Below, piece by piece: positions 37,037-45,101 of a stretch of DNA of 48,752 nt. The position numbers and the translations under genes are program-made. Origin of the DNA: Luteibacter yeojuensis (GTDB lineage: Bacteria; Pseudomonadota; Gammaproteobacteria; Xanthomonadales; Rhodanobacteraceae); contig NZ_JZRB01000020.1 of assembly GCF_000964085.1 (NCBI RefSeq), positions 1 to 48,752 of the forward strand, in the 5' to 3' direction. The notes beneath the pieces are model-generated. The model did not search any database. It worked only from the letters and a program-made list of their open reading frames with translations, and was not told the DNA's origin. How positions within the stretch are numbered: position 1 is the stretch's first letter; each line of letters starts with the position of its first letter.

Positions 37037-37968
37037 GCGTTGCCTCCGCGCGGCTGCGTGGTGATCTGGCGGAATACTTCGTCCAGGCGCCCCTGCTCCA
37101 GCTGGATTTCGGTGACGAGCAGGTTCTGCTCGCGCAGCAGGGCCTGCACCTCCTCGAGGATGGGCTGGCCGGGTTTGGGGAACACCGTGACCCGGCCGTC
37201 GAGCGGGTCGACCTCGGTCATCGACACGCCCGGGATGCGCGCCAGCATCTCGCGCGATACACCGCTACCCTGCGCGCTGAATGACACCGCGCCGTGGTAC
37301 CGCGAGCGGGCCTCGAGCTCCGCCGGCGTGGCATCGGCCAGCAGCTTGCCGTTGGCGATGATGGCCACGCGGTTGCACAGCGCGTGCACCTCTTCGAGCA
37401 GGTGGGTGGAAATGAGGATGGTGCGCTCGCGCGCCATGGCGTCGATGAGCATGCGCACCGAGTGCTTCTGGTTGGGGTCGAGGCCGTCGGTGGGCTCGTC
37501 AAGCATCAGCACGGGCGGATCGTGCAGGATCGCCTGCGCCAGGCCCACGCGGCGGCGCAGGCCCTTGGACAGCGTACCGATCGGCGCCTCGAGCACATCC
37601 TCCAGCTCCAGCCGCATCACCACCTCGTCAAAGCGGCGCAGCGCCACGTCGCGGTCGAGGCCACGCACGCGCACCATGAAGGTGAGGAACTCGCGGACGG
37701 TCATCTCGGCGTAGCTGGGTGCACCCTCGGGCAGGTAGCCGAGGGCGCGCTTGGCGGCGAGGGGTTCGCGACGGATATCGTGCCCGCACACGCGGGCGGT
37801 GCCGGCGGTGGGGGTGAGGAAGCCGGCGATCATGCGCATGGCGGTGGATTTGCCGGCGCCGTTGGGGCCGAGCAACCCGACGACCTGGCCGGGCTCGGCG
37901 CGGAGGGTCAGCGAATCGACCGCGACAAGCGGGCCATAGCAGCGGGTGAGTCGTTCGGTCTCGATCAT
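37033..37968 (-). CDS. ABC transporter ATP-binding protein, GldA-like
   Basis: A 311-residue ATPase. Walker A is GLLGPNGAGKST (31-42), the ABC signature is degenerate LSKGL (133-137, then RRRVGLAQA), Walker B is VLMLDEPTDGLDP (153-165), and the switch His is in ILISTHLLEEV. The C-terminal 90 residues form the extra domain of exporter-type ABC-2 ATPases. It starts the ATPase-permease-GldG-ctaG unit. What it exports is unknown. Confidence 0.92.
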   Translation of the reverse strand: MIETERLTRCYGPLVAVDSLTLRAEPGQVVGLLGPNGAGKSTAMRMIAGFLTPTAGTARVCGHDIRREPLAAKRALGYLPEGAPSYAEMTVREFLTFMVRVRGLDRDVALRRFDEVVMRLELEDVLEAPIGTLSKGLRRRVGLAQAILHDPPVLMLDEPTDGLDPNQKHSVRMLIDAMARERTILISTHLLEEVHALCNRVAIIANGKLLADATPAELEARSRYHGAVSFSAQGSGVSREMLARIPGVSMTEVDPLDGRVTVFPKPGQPILEEVQALLREQNLLVTEIQLEQGRLDEVFRQITTQPRGGNA

Positions 37969-38041
37969 GCCCGCCCATTAACGCACGGCGACGACGACGG
38001 TATCCAGTCCATGGCGCTGCGTATGACTTGTGGGAAAGGCC

Positions 38042-38381
38042 TGTGGGAGCGCGCTTGCGCGCGATGCTCTTGCACCGGTTCATTCGCTTCGCGAATGCAT
38101 GCATCCAGCGGCTGGCGCCGCCTTAGGCTGGTGCGGTGTCGCGATTCGGCGGCGGGTGGGCCCTTGGGGCCGACATGAGCGGAGGGCCGCCATGCGTAGC
38201 GATTGTCGCGCAGGCGGTGCTACGGCCCGGTCCGAAGGTCCGCGACTGGCGGCACCAAGGGCCTGCCCGCCCCCGACTTCCGACACACCACCAGACACAG
38301 GCGGCGCAAGCCGCTAGAAACATGCATTCGCGATAGCGGATGAACCGCTTGAAGAGCATCGCGCGCAAGCGCGCTCCCACA
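38042..38381. repeat. 340-bp imperfect inverted element bounded by REP units
   Basis: This fills most of the 480-base gap between the ABC ATPase and the SRPBCC gene. From the outside in, each arm has a REP unit (38042-38065; inverted at 38358-38381), the 57-bp hairpin module (38075-38131; inverted at 38291-38347) and a further stretch sharing GGGCCCTTGG-like sequence. The arms match at roughly four positions in five over about 120 bp, then diverge into a central part (about 38170-38250) with its own partial symmetry. Small open frames on both strands are by-products of the symmetry; I see no transposase. Confidence 0.8.
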
Positions 38382-38393
38382 GGGGGTGGGAAC

Positions 38394-38424
38394 AAAAAAA
38401 GGCCGCCCGGAGGCGGCCTTTTTT
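38394..38424 (-). terminator. Bidirectional intrinsic terminator
   Basis: GGCCGCC, loop CGGA and GGCGGCC, flanked by seven A residues on the left and six T residues on the right. It lies 24 bases beyond the stop of the SRPBCC gene and would end its transcript on the minus strand. Confidence 0.92.
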
Positions 38425-38448
38425 CGACAGCGTAAGTCGCTTCGCGGC

Positions 38449-39837
38449 TTACTGGGCGGCGGCCGTGCTGGCCGGGGCCGGGGCGGTGCCTGCCGGGGCC
38501 GGGGCCGTGCCCGCGGCGGCCGGAGCGGAGGACGAGCCCGCCGGGGCGGCGTCTTCCAGGCCCGGCTGCTTCATGCCGGCTTCCTGCTCCGGGGTCTGGT
38601 CCGGGAGGTTGTCGCCCTGCAGCGGCAGGTAGATCTCGAACTTCTGCTCGTCGTAACCCTCGATCGTGCCCTTGTTGTTCACCGGGGCCTTCACCTGGAT
38701 GTCGTAGGCGCGGAAGCTCACGTCGTCGTACTTGTAACCGTGGGTCTGCGAGTACGCGGCCAGCATCTGGCGCGTCTGCGGCAGGCCGGCGCCGGTGCCG
38801 TTCCAGTCAGCCTTGAGGGCCTTGCCGCCGAAGGCGAGCGTGGCCTTGACGTTGCCGTCGACGACGACGCGGCCCAGCTTGTCCTTGCTGCCGGGGGTGG
38901 CGGCATCGGCCGGGGCGGCCGGGGCGGCGGCGGTCGAGGCTTCGGCCGGGGCGGCCGCGTCGAGCGTCGGGCGCTGGGCGGCGGTCAGTTCCACGTCCTG
39001 GCCGTTGATCTTGATCGTGGTGGCGTCGATCTCGGCGGCCACGTCGAACGTGTAGTTCTGGTCGCCCCAGTTCGTGGTGAACGTGATGCGCGGGCTGACG
39101 ATGTTCACGCCGAGCTTCTTGGCGGCCGCCTGGATCTCGGCCATGGCCTTGTCCGACGCGGTGTCGACGTCGTCGAGCGTGCGCGGGGCCGTGGTGGAAA
39201 CGAACAGGATGGGCTTGGCCGGCTGCTCGACGATCGACGGAACCATCTTGCTGTAGTCGATGTTCGGGATCGACGCCATCAGGTTCTGCAGGTTCGACAG
39301 GCTGAACTGGATCTGCGCGTCGGGATCGCCGTGGATGTAGAGGTTCGAGAAGCGGTCGATCAGGTTGAACCCGTAGGCGACATCGTAGGCCCAGTTCACC
39401 TTCACGAGCTTCTGGCTGCGGCCGGTGCGCTCGAGGTTGATGGTGTACTTCTTGTCGTGGCCGCGCCAGTTGTTCTCGAGGTTCCAGACGATGGTGCCCT
39501 TGCCCGCATCGCTGATCTGGGCGAAGCCCGGATCGATGGAGGCGATCTCGAGGGAGCCGTCACCCAGCTTCGGGTCGTTGGCCTTCCACGAAATCTTGGC
39601 GCCCGGGCCGTAGGCCTTGCCCGACAGCTCGTACTGCAGCTTGGGGTCGTAGGTGCGCAGGACGCTGAAGTCCTGGAAGCGACGGAAGTTGCTAAAGACG
39701 TCGTAAACCTGGCGCAAGTCCTTGCTGATAAGCACTTCGCGCTCGACGTGTCCGGTCGAGGGCATGGCCACGCCAACGACGACGCCAAGGACGGCGACGA
39801 TGACAATAGCGACGATGAATTCTAACAGACGCGTCAT
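38449..39837 (-). CDS. Membrane-anchored SRPBCC domain protein with GyrI-like C-terminal domain
   Basis: A 462-residue protein of unknown function from the ATG at 39837 (MTRLLEFIVAIVIVAVLG). An N-terminal membrane helix spans about 5-25. An SRPBCC/polyketide-cyclase-like domain follows (VEREVLISKDLRQVYDVFSNFRRF onward to about 180). The second half resembles the GyrI-like small-molecule-binding fold (ILFVSTTAPRTL near 205, FEIYLPLQG near 405), interrupted by an Ala-rich linker (about 290-330). The C terminus is an Ala/Pro low-complexity tail with repeated APAGTAP. Both domains bind hydrophobic ligands in other proteins, so ligand sensing or handling at the membrane is a guess. It is read in the same direction as the two-component pair upstream. 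Confidence 0.75.
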   Translation of the reverse strand: MTRLLEFIVAIVIVAVLGVVVGVAMPSTGHVEREVLISKDLRQVYDVFSNFRRFQDFSVLRTYDPKLQYELSGKAYGPGAKISWKANDPKLGDGSLEIASIDPGFAQISDAGKGTIVWNLENNWRGHDKKYTINLERTGRSQKLVKVNWAYDVAYGFNLIDRFSNLYIHGDPDAQIQFSLSNLQNLMASIPNIDYSKMVPSIVEQPAKPILFVSTTAPRTLDDVDTASDKAMAEIQAAAKKLGVNIVSPRITFTTNWGDQNYTFDVAAEIDATTIKINGQDVELTAAQRPTLDAAAPAEASTAAAPAAPADAATPGSKDKLGRVVVDGNVKATLAFGGKALKADWNGTGAGLPQTRQMLAAYSQTHGYKYDDVSFRAYDIQVKAPVNNKGTIEGYDEQKFEIYLPLQGDNLPDQTPEQEAGMKQPGLEDAAPAGSSSAPAAAGTAPAPAGTAPAPASTAAAQ

Positions 39838-39990
39838 TCCACGATTCTCCGAACGTCTTTGAACAGGCAACGCCCGGCTGTGGAGGCCGCGCCGTCACCC
39901 CTGAAGAACGGCCCGTGGCAAGCGGCTGCCAGTGCCGAAAGAACCGATGGTAGCCGGTCATGGCGCCGAGCGCCATTGGGTCCCCTGCCC

Positions 39991-40019
39991 TTTTTCGCAA
40001 GCCAGTACAAGGCGAAAAA
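39991..40019. terminator. Terminator-like inverted repeat after the response regulator
   Basis: TTTTTCGC and GCGAAAAA are separated by 13 bases that can pair partly. The stem is AT-rich at its base, so this is a weak intrinsic terminator candidate 33 bases beyond the response regulator stop. The rest of the 214-base gap to the SRPBCC gene shows nothing else I can assign. Confidence 0.4.
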
Positions 40020-40051
40020 TTCCGGTGCGGCCGGGGCTGGTCAGCCGCCCG

Positions 40052-40693
40052 TCAGACGATACCCAGCTCCAAGGCCTTCAGCACGGCCCGGGTGCGGTCG
40101 CGGACGCCCAGCTTGGAAAGGATGTTCGACACGTGGTTCTTCACGGTGCCCTCGGCCACGCGCAGGGAGTTGGCGATCTCCTTATTGCTGTAGCCGCCCG
40201 AGAGCAGGCGCAGGATCTCGGTCTCGCGCTCGGTGAGCGGATCGGGCTGCTCCAGGCTCGAGAACTGGTTCTGGATGCGGCCCACCCCGGCCAGCAGGCG
40301 CTGGGTGACCATGGGGGCCACCAGGGAGCCCCCGGCGGCCACGGTACGCACGGCCTCCACCAGCTGGTCGAGCGACACATCCTTGAGGAGGTAGCCACGG
40401 GCGCCCGCCTTCAGGCCCGACAGCACCAGCTGGTCGTCGTCGAAGGTGGTGAGGATGATGGTGGGCGGCAGCTCGTTGCGGCCGCCCAGCGCCTGGAGCA
40501 CCTCCAGGCCGCTCATGTTGGGCATGCGCAGGTCGAGCAGCACCACGTCGGGGCGCACCTGCGGGATGGTCTGCACGGCCTGGGCGCCGTCGGCGCACTC
40601 GGCCACCACGCGGATATCGCCGGCAAGGTCGAGCAGCGAGCGGATGCCCTGGCGGACCAGGTTCTGATCGTCAACGAGGCAGACGGAGATCAT
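40052..40693 (-). CDS. NarL/FixJ-family response regulator
   Basis: A 213-residue two-component regulator. The receiver domain has the acidic pair VDDQN near 8-9, phospho-acceptor Asp54 in VVLLDLRMPNMSG, Thr83 in IILTTFDDD and Lys in YLLKDVS. The LuxR-type DNA-binding domain is at about 150-210 (LTERETEILRLLSGGYSNKEIANSL, then EGTVKNHVSNILSKLGVRDRT). It overlaps the sensor kinase gene by 4 bases, so the two form a cognate pair. The regulon is unknown. Confidence 0.95.
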   Translation of the reverse strand: MISVCLVDDQNLVRQGIRSLLDLAGDIRVVAECADGAQAVQTIPQVRPDVVLLDLRMPNMSGLEVLQALGGRNELPPTIILTTFDDDQLVLSGLKAGARGYLLKDVSLDQLVEAVRTVAAGGSLVAPMVTQRLLAGVGRIQNQFSSLEQPDPLTERETEILRLLSGGYSNKEIANSLRVAEGTVKNHVSNILSKLGVRDRTRAVLKALELGIV

Positions 40694-41952
40694 GTGGGGT
40701 CCTCGGATGGAACGGCGATGGTGGCATGGGTGGGCGGCAGCGGGCTATCGGCCAGCGGCAGGCGTTGGGGGGCATGGGCCAGCACCTGCGCCTCGCCCAG
40801 CGGCAGGCGGGCCGTCAGGGCGAACCCGCCCTCGGGGGCGTCGCGGAACGCGATGGTGCCGCCGAACTCGGCGAGCCGCTCGCGCATGCCGGTGAGGCCG
40901 TTGCCAGGGCGGAAACCGGTGGCGTGGCCCGTGCCCCGGCCGTCGTCGCGGGCGTCGAGGCAGAGTTCGTCGGGCCCGGTGTGGCGGAACGTGAGCCAGA
41001 GGTTACGGGCGGCCGCGTGGCGCACGGTGTTGGTGAGGATCTCCTGCACGCAGCGCAGCAGCATCTGGGCCCGGCGCGGATCCTCCACGCCAAAACGCGG
41101 CGGGATGGCCAGGTGCACCGAAAGCCCCGGCACGCCCTCGGTCAGGCTGCGCAGGGCCTGGGTGAGGTCGATGGCGTCGTCCTGGCGCAGTTCGCTGACC
41201 ACCTCGCGCACATCGGCCAGCAGCTGCTTGGCGGTGGTCTGCGCCTTCAGCACGTGCTCGCGCGCGGTGTCGTTGGTGAGGTGGCTGGCCACCTCGAGGT
41301 TGAGGCTGAGCGCGGTGAGGTGGTGGCCGACCAGGTCGTGCAGGTCGCGCGCGATGCGCATGCGTTCGGCGATGCGGGTCGATTCCGCCAGCAGCGCGCG
41401 CGTGGCGCGCAGCTCGGAGTTGAGCCGGCGTAGCTCCTCGCGCTCCTCGGCCAGCAGGCTCGCGGCCATGGAGGTGACGAACATCAGCGAGGAGAAGCCG
41501 AAATACAGGCAGGCCTGCATCACCGACAGCAGCAGGGTGAACCCGGGCACGAGGGTGAGCACGGGCACGAGGGCCACGTGGGCCACCACCATCCACACCA
41601 TGGCCACCGGCAGGCTCACCAGCCATGGCGCCACGGCCGCGACGAGCACCAGCAGCAGCGCCGACAGGCCGCTGCGGCTGAGCGCGCCGATGGCCAGCGC
41701 CGTGCCCGTGAGCACCACGAGCACCACGATGCGCGTGGGGCCGTGCACGCGGGTGCCAAAGCTGCGCGTCAGCAGCCAGTACACCAGGCCGAAGACGAGG
41801 TAGCAGCCGGTCCACGCCAGCAGGGCCAGGTCGCCGATCTGGCCGTCCTGCGCGCCGGCGCGTTGCAGCGACAGCGGCAGGCCCACGCACAGGTACACGA
41901 AGTACGCGGCGTAGCGCAGCAGGCGGACGTGGTTCAGCTGGGGCTTTGACAT
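40690..41952 (-). CDS. Sensor histidine kinase, HisKA_3 (NarX/DesK-like)
   Basis: A 420-residue membrane kinase. The first 165 residues hold about six hydrophobic segments with no periplasmic sensor domain, as in DesK-type kinases that sense within the membrane. A coiled-coil leads to the dimerisation motif RMRIARDLHDLVGHHLTAL with phospho-acceptor His205. The HATPase domain has EILTNTVRHAAARN as N box, DARDDGRGTG as G1 and GNGLTGMRERLAEFGG as G2. It is the first gene of the pair and is divergent from the GNAT-min operon. The membrane-embedded layout suggests it senses a membrane or lipophilic signal, which is inference. Confidence 0.93.
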   Translation of the reverse strand: MSKPQLNHVRLLRYAAYFVYLCVGLPLSLQRAGAQDGQIGDLALLAWTGCYLVFGLVYWLLTRSFGTRVHGPTRIVVLVVLTGTALAIGALSRSGLSALLLVLVAAVAPWLVSLPVAMVWMVVAHVALVPVLTLVPGFTLLLSVMQACLYFGFSSLMFVTSMAASLLAEEREELRRLNSELRATRALLAESTRIAERMRIARDLHDLVGHHLTALSLNLEVASHLTNDTAREHVLKAQTTAKQLLADVREVVSELRQDDAIDLTQALRSLTEGVPGLSVHLAIPPRFGVEDPRRAQMLLRCVQEILTNTVRHAAARNLWLTFRHTGPDELCLDARDDGRGTGHATGFRPGNGLTGMRERLAEFGGTIAFRDAPEGGFALTARLPLGEAQVLAHAPQRLPLADSPLPPTHATIAVPSEDPT

Positions 41953-42079
41953 GCACGCATCATAGGCCTTCGCGTGGCCGGCACCACCTGACTGAAGTCA
42001 CGTGGCGCGGCGCGGCAAACACCGGCTTTACAACGGTTTTACATCCGCGCCGGCGCTCCCCGGCGAGACCGGGGCGTGT

Positions 42080-42085
42080 CATAAT
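42080..42085 (+). promoter_or_regulatory. Candidate -10 box of the GNAT-min operon
   Basis: CATAAT (five of six matches) lies 58 bases before the GNAT start in the 191-base gap divergent from the sensor kinase. No good -35 sits 16-18 bases upstream, so this is a weak call. Nothing else stands out in the gap. Confidence 0.3.
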
Positions 42086-42143
42086 CCGCGCGTCGGGCGC
42101 CCCGGGGGCTGCCTTTTTCGTAACACATGGACCGGAGCAACGA

Positions 42144-42737
42144 ATGGCCCTTGCCATCCGCGACGTGCGAGAGCACGACCTGGATGCCGTGCTTGCGCTT
42201 AACAACGCAGCGGGCACCGGCATCCTCGCCACCGATCGCACCCGGTTGCGCCACCTGTACGACCACGCGCATTACTTCCGCATCGCCGAGCAGGATGGCC
42301 GCCTCGTCGGCTTCCTCATCGCCATGCGCCAGGATGCCGCTTACCAGAGCCCGAATTTCCGCTGGTTCCAGGGCCATTACGAATCCTTCGTGTACATCGA
42401 TCGCATCGTCATCGAGCACGATTACCGCGGCCATGGCCTGGGCCGCATTTTTTACTGTGACGTGCAAAGTTATGCCGAGGTACGCGTGCCGCTCCTGACC
42501 TGCGAAGTTTTCCTTGAACCCCGCAACGACCAGACCGTGCTGTTCCACGGCACCATGGGTTTCCAGGAAGTGGGCCAGCAGACGATGGGCGAGGATGGCC
42601 CGAAGGTAAGCCTGCTCGCCCGCGAGCTGCCCAGCTTCCCGTTCGTGCGCGAGCGCTACCTCGAACAGGGCGGCCTGCCGGCCGAGCCCTGGCTCGCCGA
42701 GCGCAGCCGCCCCGCCGACCGCGGGGTGGCCGCATGA
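42144..42737 (+). CDS. GNAT-family N-acetyltransferase
   Basis: A 197-residue GNAT protein from the ATG at 42144 (GGAG 7 bases upstream); the longer frame has no domain support. The acetyl-CoA motif is VYIDRIVIEHDYRGHGLGRIFYCDVQ (about residues 73-98), followed by EVFLEPRNDQTVLFHGTMGFQEVGQQT, the catalytic and closing strands. Its stop overlaps the minC start by 4 bases (ATGA), so it is translationally coupled to the division-site genes. The substrate is unknown. Confidence 0.9.
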   Translation: MALAIRDVREHDLDAVLALNNAAGTGILATDRTRLRHLYDHAHYFRIAEQDGRLVGFLIAMRQDAAYQSPNFRWFQGHYESFVYIDRIVIEHDYRGHGLGRIFYCDVQSYAEVRVPLLTCEVFLEPRNDQTVLFHGTMGFQEVGQQTMGEDGPKVSLLARELPSFPFVRERYLEQGGLPAEPWLAERSRPADRGVAA

Positions 42738-43507
42738 GCGCCCGCGCCGAATCCCTCGAAGCCGCCTGCGACCTGCGCTTCGGCCAGGTGGGCATCGCCT
42801 GCGTGCGCGTGCGCCGCGTCGATGCCGCCGCGCTGGTCGAGGAACTGGAGCGCCGCGTGCGCTCGGCACCGCAGATGTTCACCCGCGCCGCCGTGGTGCT
42901 CGATCTCTCGCACCTGCCCCGCCTGCCCGACGACGGCATGGTCGACGCCATGCTCGAAGCCATCCGCAGCGCCGGCATGCTGCCCGTGGGCCTGGCCTAC
43001 GGCACCAGCGAGACCGAGGCGCTCGCCGAGCGCATGGGCCTGCCCCTCATCGCCAAGTTCCGCGCGCAGTACGAGCCGGCCCAGGGCGAGGCCGCCGCGG
43101 CCGCCCCGGCACCCGTCGCCGCCACGCCACGCGCCGCCGAACCGGCACCGGTGCCCGGCGTGGAGCCCGGCGCCGCCGCCACCGCGCAGCACCACGCCGG
43201 CAGCGCCGTGCGCTCGGGCCAGCAGGTGTACGCGCGCGAGCGCGACCTGGTCGTGGCCGCCGCGGTGGCCAACGGCGCCGAGGTCATCGCCGATGGCTCG
43301 ATCCATGTCTACGGCAGCCTGCGCGGCCGCGCCATGGCCGGCGCGCAGGGCGACGAAACCGCGCGCATCTTCTGCTCCGATTTCCGCGCCGAACTGGTCG
43401 CCATCGCGGGGCATTACCGGGTGTTCGAGGATATCCCCAAGGAATTCGAGGGCCAGGCCGTGCAATGCTGGCTCGATAGTGGAAAACTCATGATCGCGCG
43501 GCTCTGA
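42734..43507 (+). CDS. minC: Septum site-determining protein MinC
   Basis: Inhibits FtsZ ring assembly away from mid-cell when bound to MinD. It has 257 residues. The N-terminal FtsZ-interacting domain is about 1-110; a long Ala/Pro-rich linker follows (about 116-155); the C-terminal beta-helix domain has GSAVRSGQQVYARERDLVV, ADGSIHVYGSLRGRAMAGA and IFCSDFRAELVAIAG. It lies in the order minC-minD-minE. Confidence 0.95.
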   Translation: MSARAESLEAACDLRFGQVGIACVRVRRVDAAALVEELERRVRSAPQMFTRAAVVLDLSHLPRLPDDGMVDAMLEAIRSAGMLPVGLAYGTSETEALAERMGLPLIAKFRAQYEPAQGEAAAAAPAPVAATPRAAEPAPVPGVEPGAAATAQHHAGSAVRSGQQVYARERDLVVAAAVANGAEVIADGSIHVYGSLRGRAMAGAQGDETARIFCSDFRAELVAIAGHYRVFEDIPKEFEGQAVQCWLDSGKLMIARL

Positions 43508-43540
43508 CGCCGATCCCAACCGTTGTATGCGGAGAATCAC

Positions 43541-44353
43541 TTGACTGAAATCATCGTCGTCACCTCCGGCAAGGGCGGAGTCGGCAAGACCACCACCAGC
43601 GCCTCCCTCGCCACCGGCCTCGCCATCGACGGCAAGAAGGTCGCGGTCATCGACTTCGACGTCGGCCTGCGCAACCTCGACCTGATCATGGGCTGCGAAC
43701 GCCGCGTGGTGTACGACTTCGTCAACGTCGTGCACGGCGAGGCCACGCTGAAGCAGGCGCTAATAAAGGACAAGCGCCACGAAACCCTCTACGTGCTCGC
43801 CGCGTCGCAGACGCGCGACAAGGACGCGCTGACCCAGGAAGGCGTCGAGAAGGTGCTGAACGAACTCACGGCCGAGGGCTTTGATTTCGTGGTGTGCGAT
43901 TCGCCGGCGGGCATCGAGAAGGGTGCGCACCTGGCCATGTACTTCGCCGACCACGCCGTTGTCGTCGTGAACCCCGAGGTTTCCTCGGTGCGCGACTCCG
44001 ACCGCATCCTGGGCCTGCTCTCCAGCAAGACCCGCCGCGCCGAGAAGGGCGAAGCCCCGATCAAGCAGCACCTGCTGCTCACGCGCTACAACCCGAACCG
44101 CGTCGAAGCCGGCGAAATGCTCAGCGTGAAGGACGTGGAGGAAATCCTCGGCATCTCCGTCGTGGGCGTCATCCCCGAATCCGAAAACGTCCTCGCCGCG
44201 TCGAACGCGGGCGTGCCCGTCATCCTCGATGAGAACTCCAATGCCGGCCAGGCCTACAAGGATACGGTGGCCCGCATCCTTGGCAACGAGCGCCCGCTGC
44301 GTTTCCTCGAGCCGGTGAAGAAGGGCTTCCTCAAGCGCGTGTTCGGAGGCTGA
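43541..44353 (+). CDS. minD: Septum site-determining protein MinD
   Basis: Membrane-associated ATPase that carries MinC and oscillates with MinE. I start it at the TTG at 43541 ([18 protein letters not shown]), with GGAG 6 bases upstream, giving exactly the E. coli length of 270 residues. The deviant Walker A KGGVGKTT has Lys11 and Lys16, [10 protein letters not shown] follows at about 38, and the C-terminal amphipathic membrane helix is [11 protein letters not shown]. The TTG start could keep MinD levels low. Confidence 0.96.
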   Translation: MTEIIVVTSGKGGVGKTTTSASLATGLAIDGKKVAVIDFDVGLRNLDLIMGCERRVVYDFVNVVHGEATLKQALIKDKRHETLYVLAASQTRDKDALTQEGVEKVLNELTAEGFDFVVCDSPAGIEKGAHLAMYFADHAVVVVNPEVSSVRDSDRILGLLSSKTRRAEKGEAPIKQHLLLTRYNPNRVEAGEMLSVKDVEEILGISVVGVIPESENVLAASNAGVPVILDENSNAGQAYKDTVARILGNERPLRFLEPVKKGFLKRVFGG

Positions 44354-44355
44354 GC

Positions 44356-44622
44356 ATGGGTATCCTCGATTTCCTGAAGCGCAAGCCCGAGCCAAGCGCG
44401 GGCGTGGCCAAGGAGCGCCTGCGCATCATCGTCGCCCAGGAGCGCTCGACCCGTGGCGGCCCCGACTACCTGCCCCTGCTCCGCAACGAGCTGCTGGAAG
44501 TCATCCGCAAGTACGTGAATGTCGACGTCGAGGCCGTGAACATCAACCTCGAGCGCGATAGCGGCCACGAAGTGCTCGAACTCTCGGTCGCGCTGCCGGA
44601 CGGCAAGCCCGCGTCGGCATGA
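44356..44622 (+). CDS. minE: Cell division topological specificity factor MinE
   Basis: Stimulates MinD ATPase and drives its pole-to-pole oscillation. It has 88 residues. The N-terminal membrane-targeting and anti-MinCD part is [30 protein letters not shown]; the dimerisation domain is the rest, with [16 protein letters not shown]. It starts 2 bases after minD and overlaps the next gene by 4 bases. Confidence 0.96.
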   Translation: MGILDFLKRKPEPSAGVAKERLRIIVAQERSTRGGPDYLPLLRNELLEVIRKYVNVDVEAVNINLERDSGHEVLELSVALPDGKPASA

Positions 44623-45098
44623 CCACGGCCGGCCCCGCCGACGCGGTGCTCCGCGTCGGCGACATCGGCTTCGACGAACCCCGCACCCTGCTCGCCCACC
44701 ATGGCCTCGCGCTTGTCGCGGTGGCCGACGGTGAAGCCATCCCCGGCAGCTACTGGGGGGATACCGAAGCCGGCATCATCGGCAGCACGGTGTATGCCCG
44801 CGCCGACACCCCCGTGCACTCCCTGCTCCACGAGGCCTGCCACCTGCTGGTGCTGCCCGAGGACAAGCGCGCGCTGGTCCACACGGACGCCACCGACTCG
44901 GTGGAGGAAGAAGACGCCACCTGCTACCTGCAGATCGTGCTGGCCGGCCACATGCCGTCGGTGGGCTCCGGCCGCCTGATGGACGACATGGACCGCTGGG
45001 GCTACACCTACCGGCTCGGCTCCACGCGGGCGTGGTTCGAACACGACGCGCCGGAGGCCCGCGCATTTCTCCAGGCGCGTGGCCTGCCCGTGGGCTAG
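44619..45098 (+). CDS. HExxH-containing protein of unknown function, coupled to minE
   Basis: I do not recognise a named family. It is a 159-residue soluble protein with no signal peptide, starting in the ATGA overlap with minE. The helix [13 protein letters not shown] contains HEACH (71-75), which matches the zinc metallopeptidase motif HExxH. An acidic cluster EEED at 97-99 lies 22 to 24 residues later, where a glutamate third ligand of a gluzincin-type site would sit. Two cysteines (74, 102) are near the motif. The coupling to minCDE is seen directly; that it is a protease or acts in division is inference. Confidence 0.7.
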   Translation: MTTAGPADAVLRVGDIGFDEPRTLLAHHGLALVAVADGEAIPGSYWGDTEAGIIGSTVYARADTPVHSLLHEACHLLVLPEDKRALVHTDATDSVEEEDATCYLQIVLAGHMPSVGSGRLMDDMDRWGYTYRLGSTRAWFEHDAPEARAFLQARGLPVG

Positions 45099-45101
45099 GC
45101 C

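Noticed and set aside
38030..38395. Several small frames on both strands within the inverted element, sharing MHSR-like ends and GGG-ALGA motifs
   Set aside because: The shared peptides arise because the same repeat is read from both arms. There is no ribosome site and no codon-use signal, so these are repeat-derived spurious frames.
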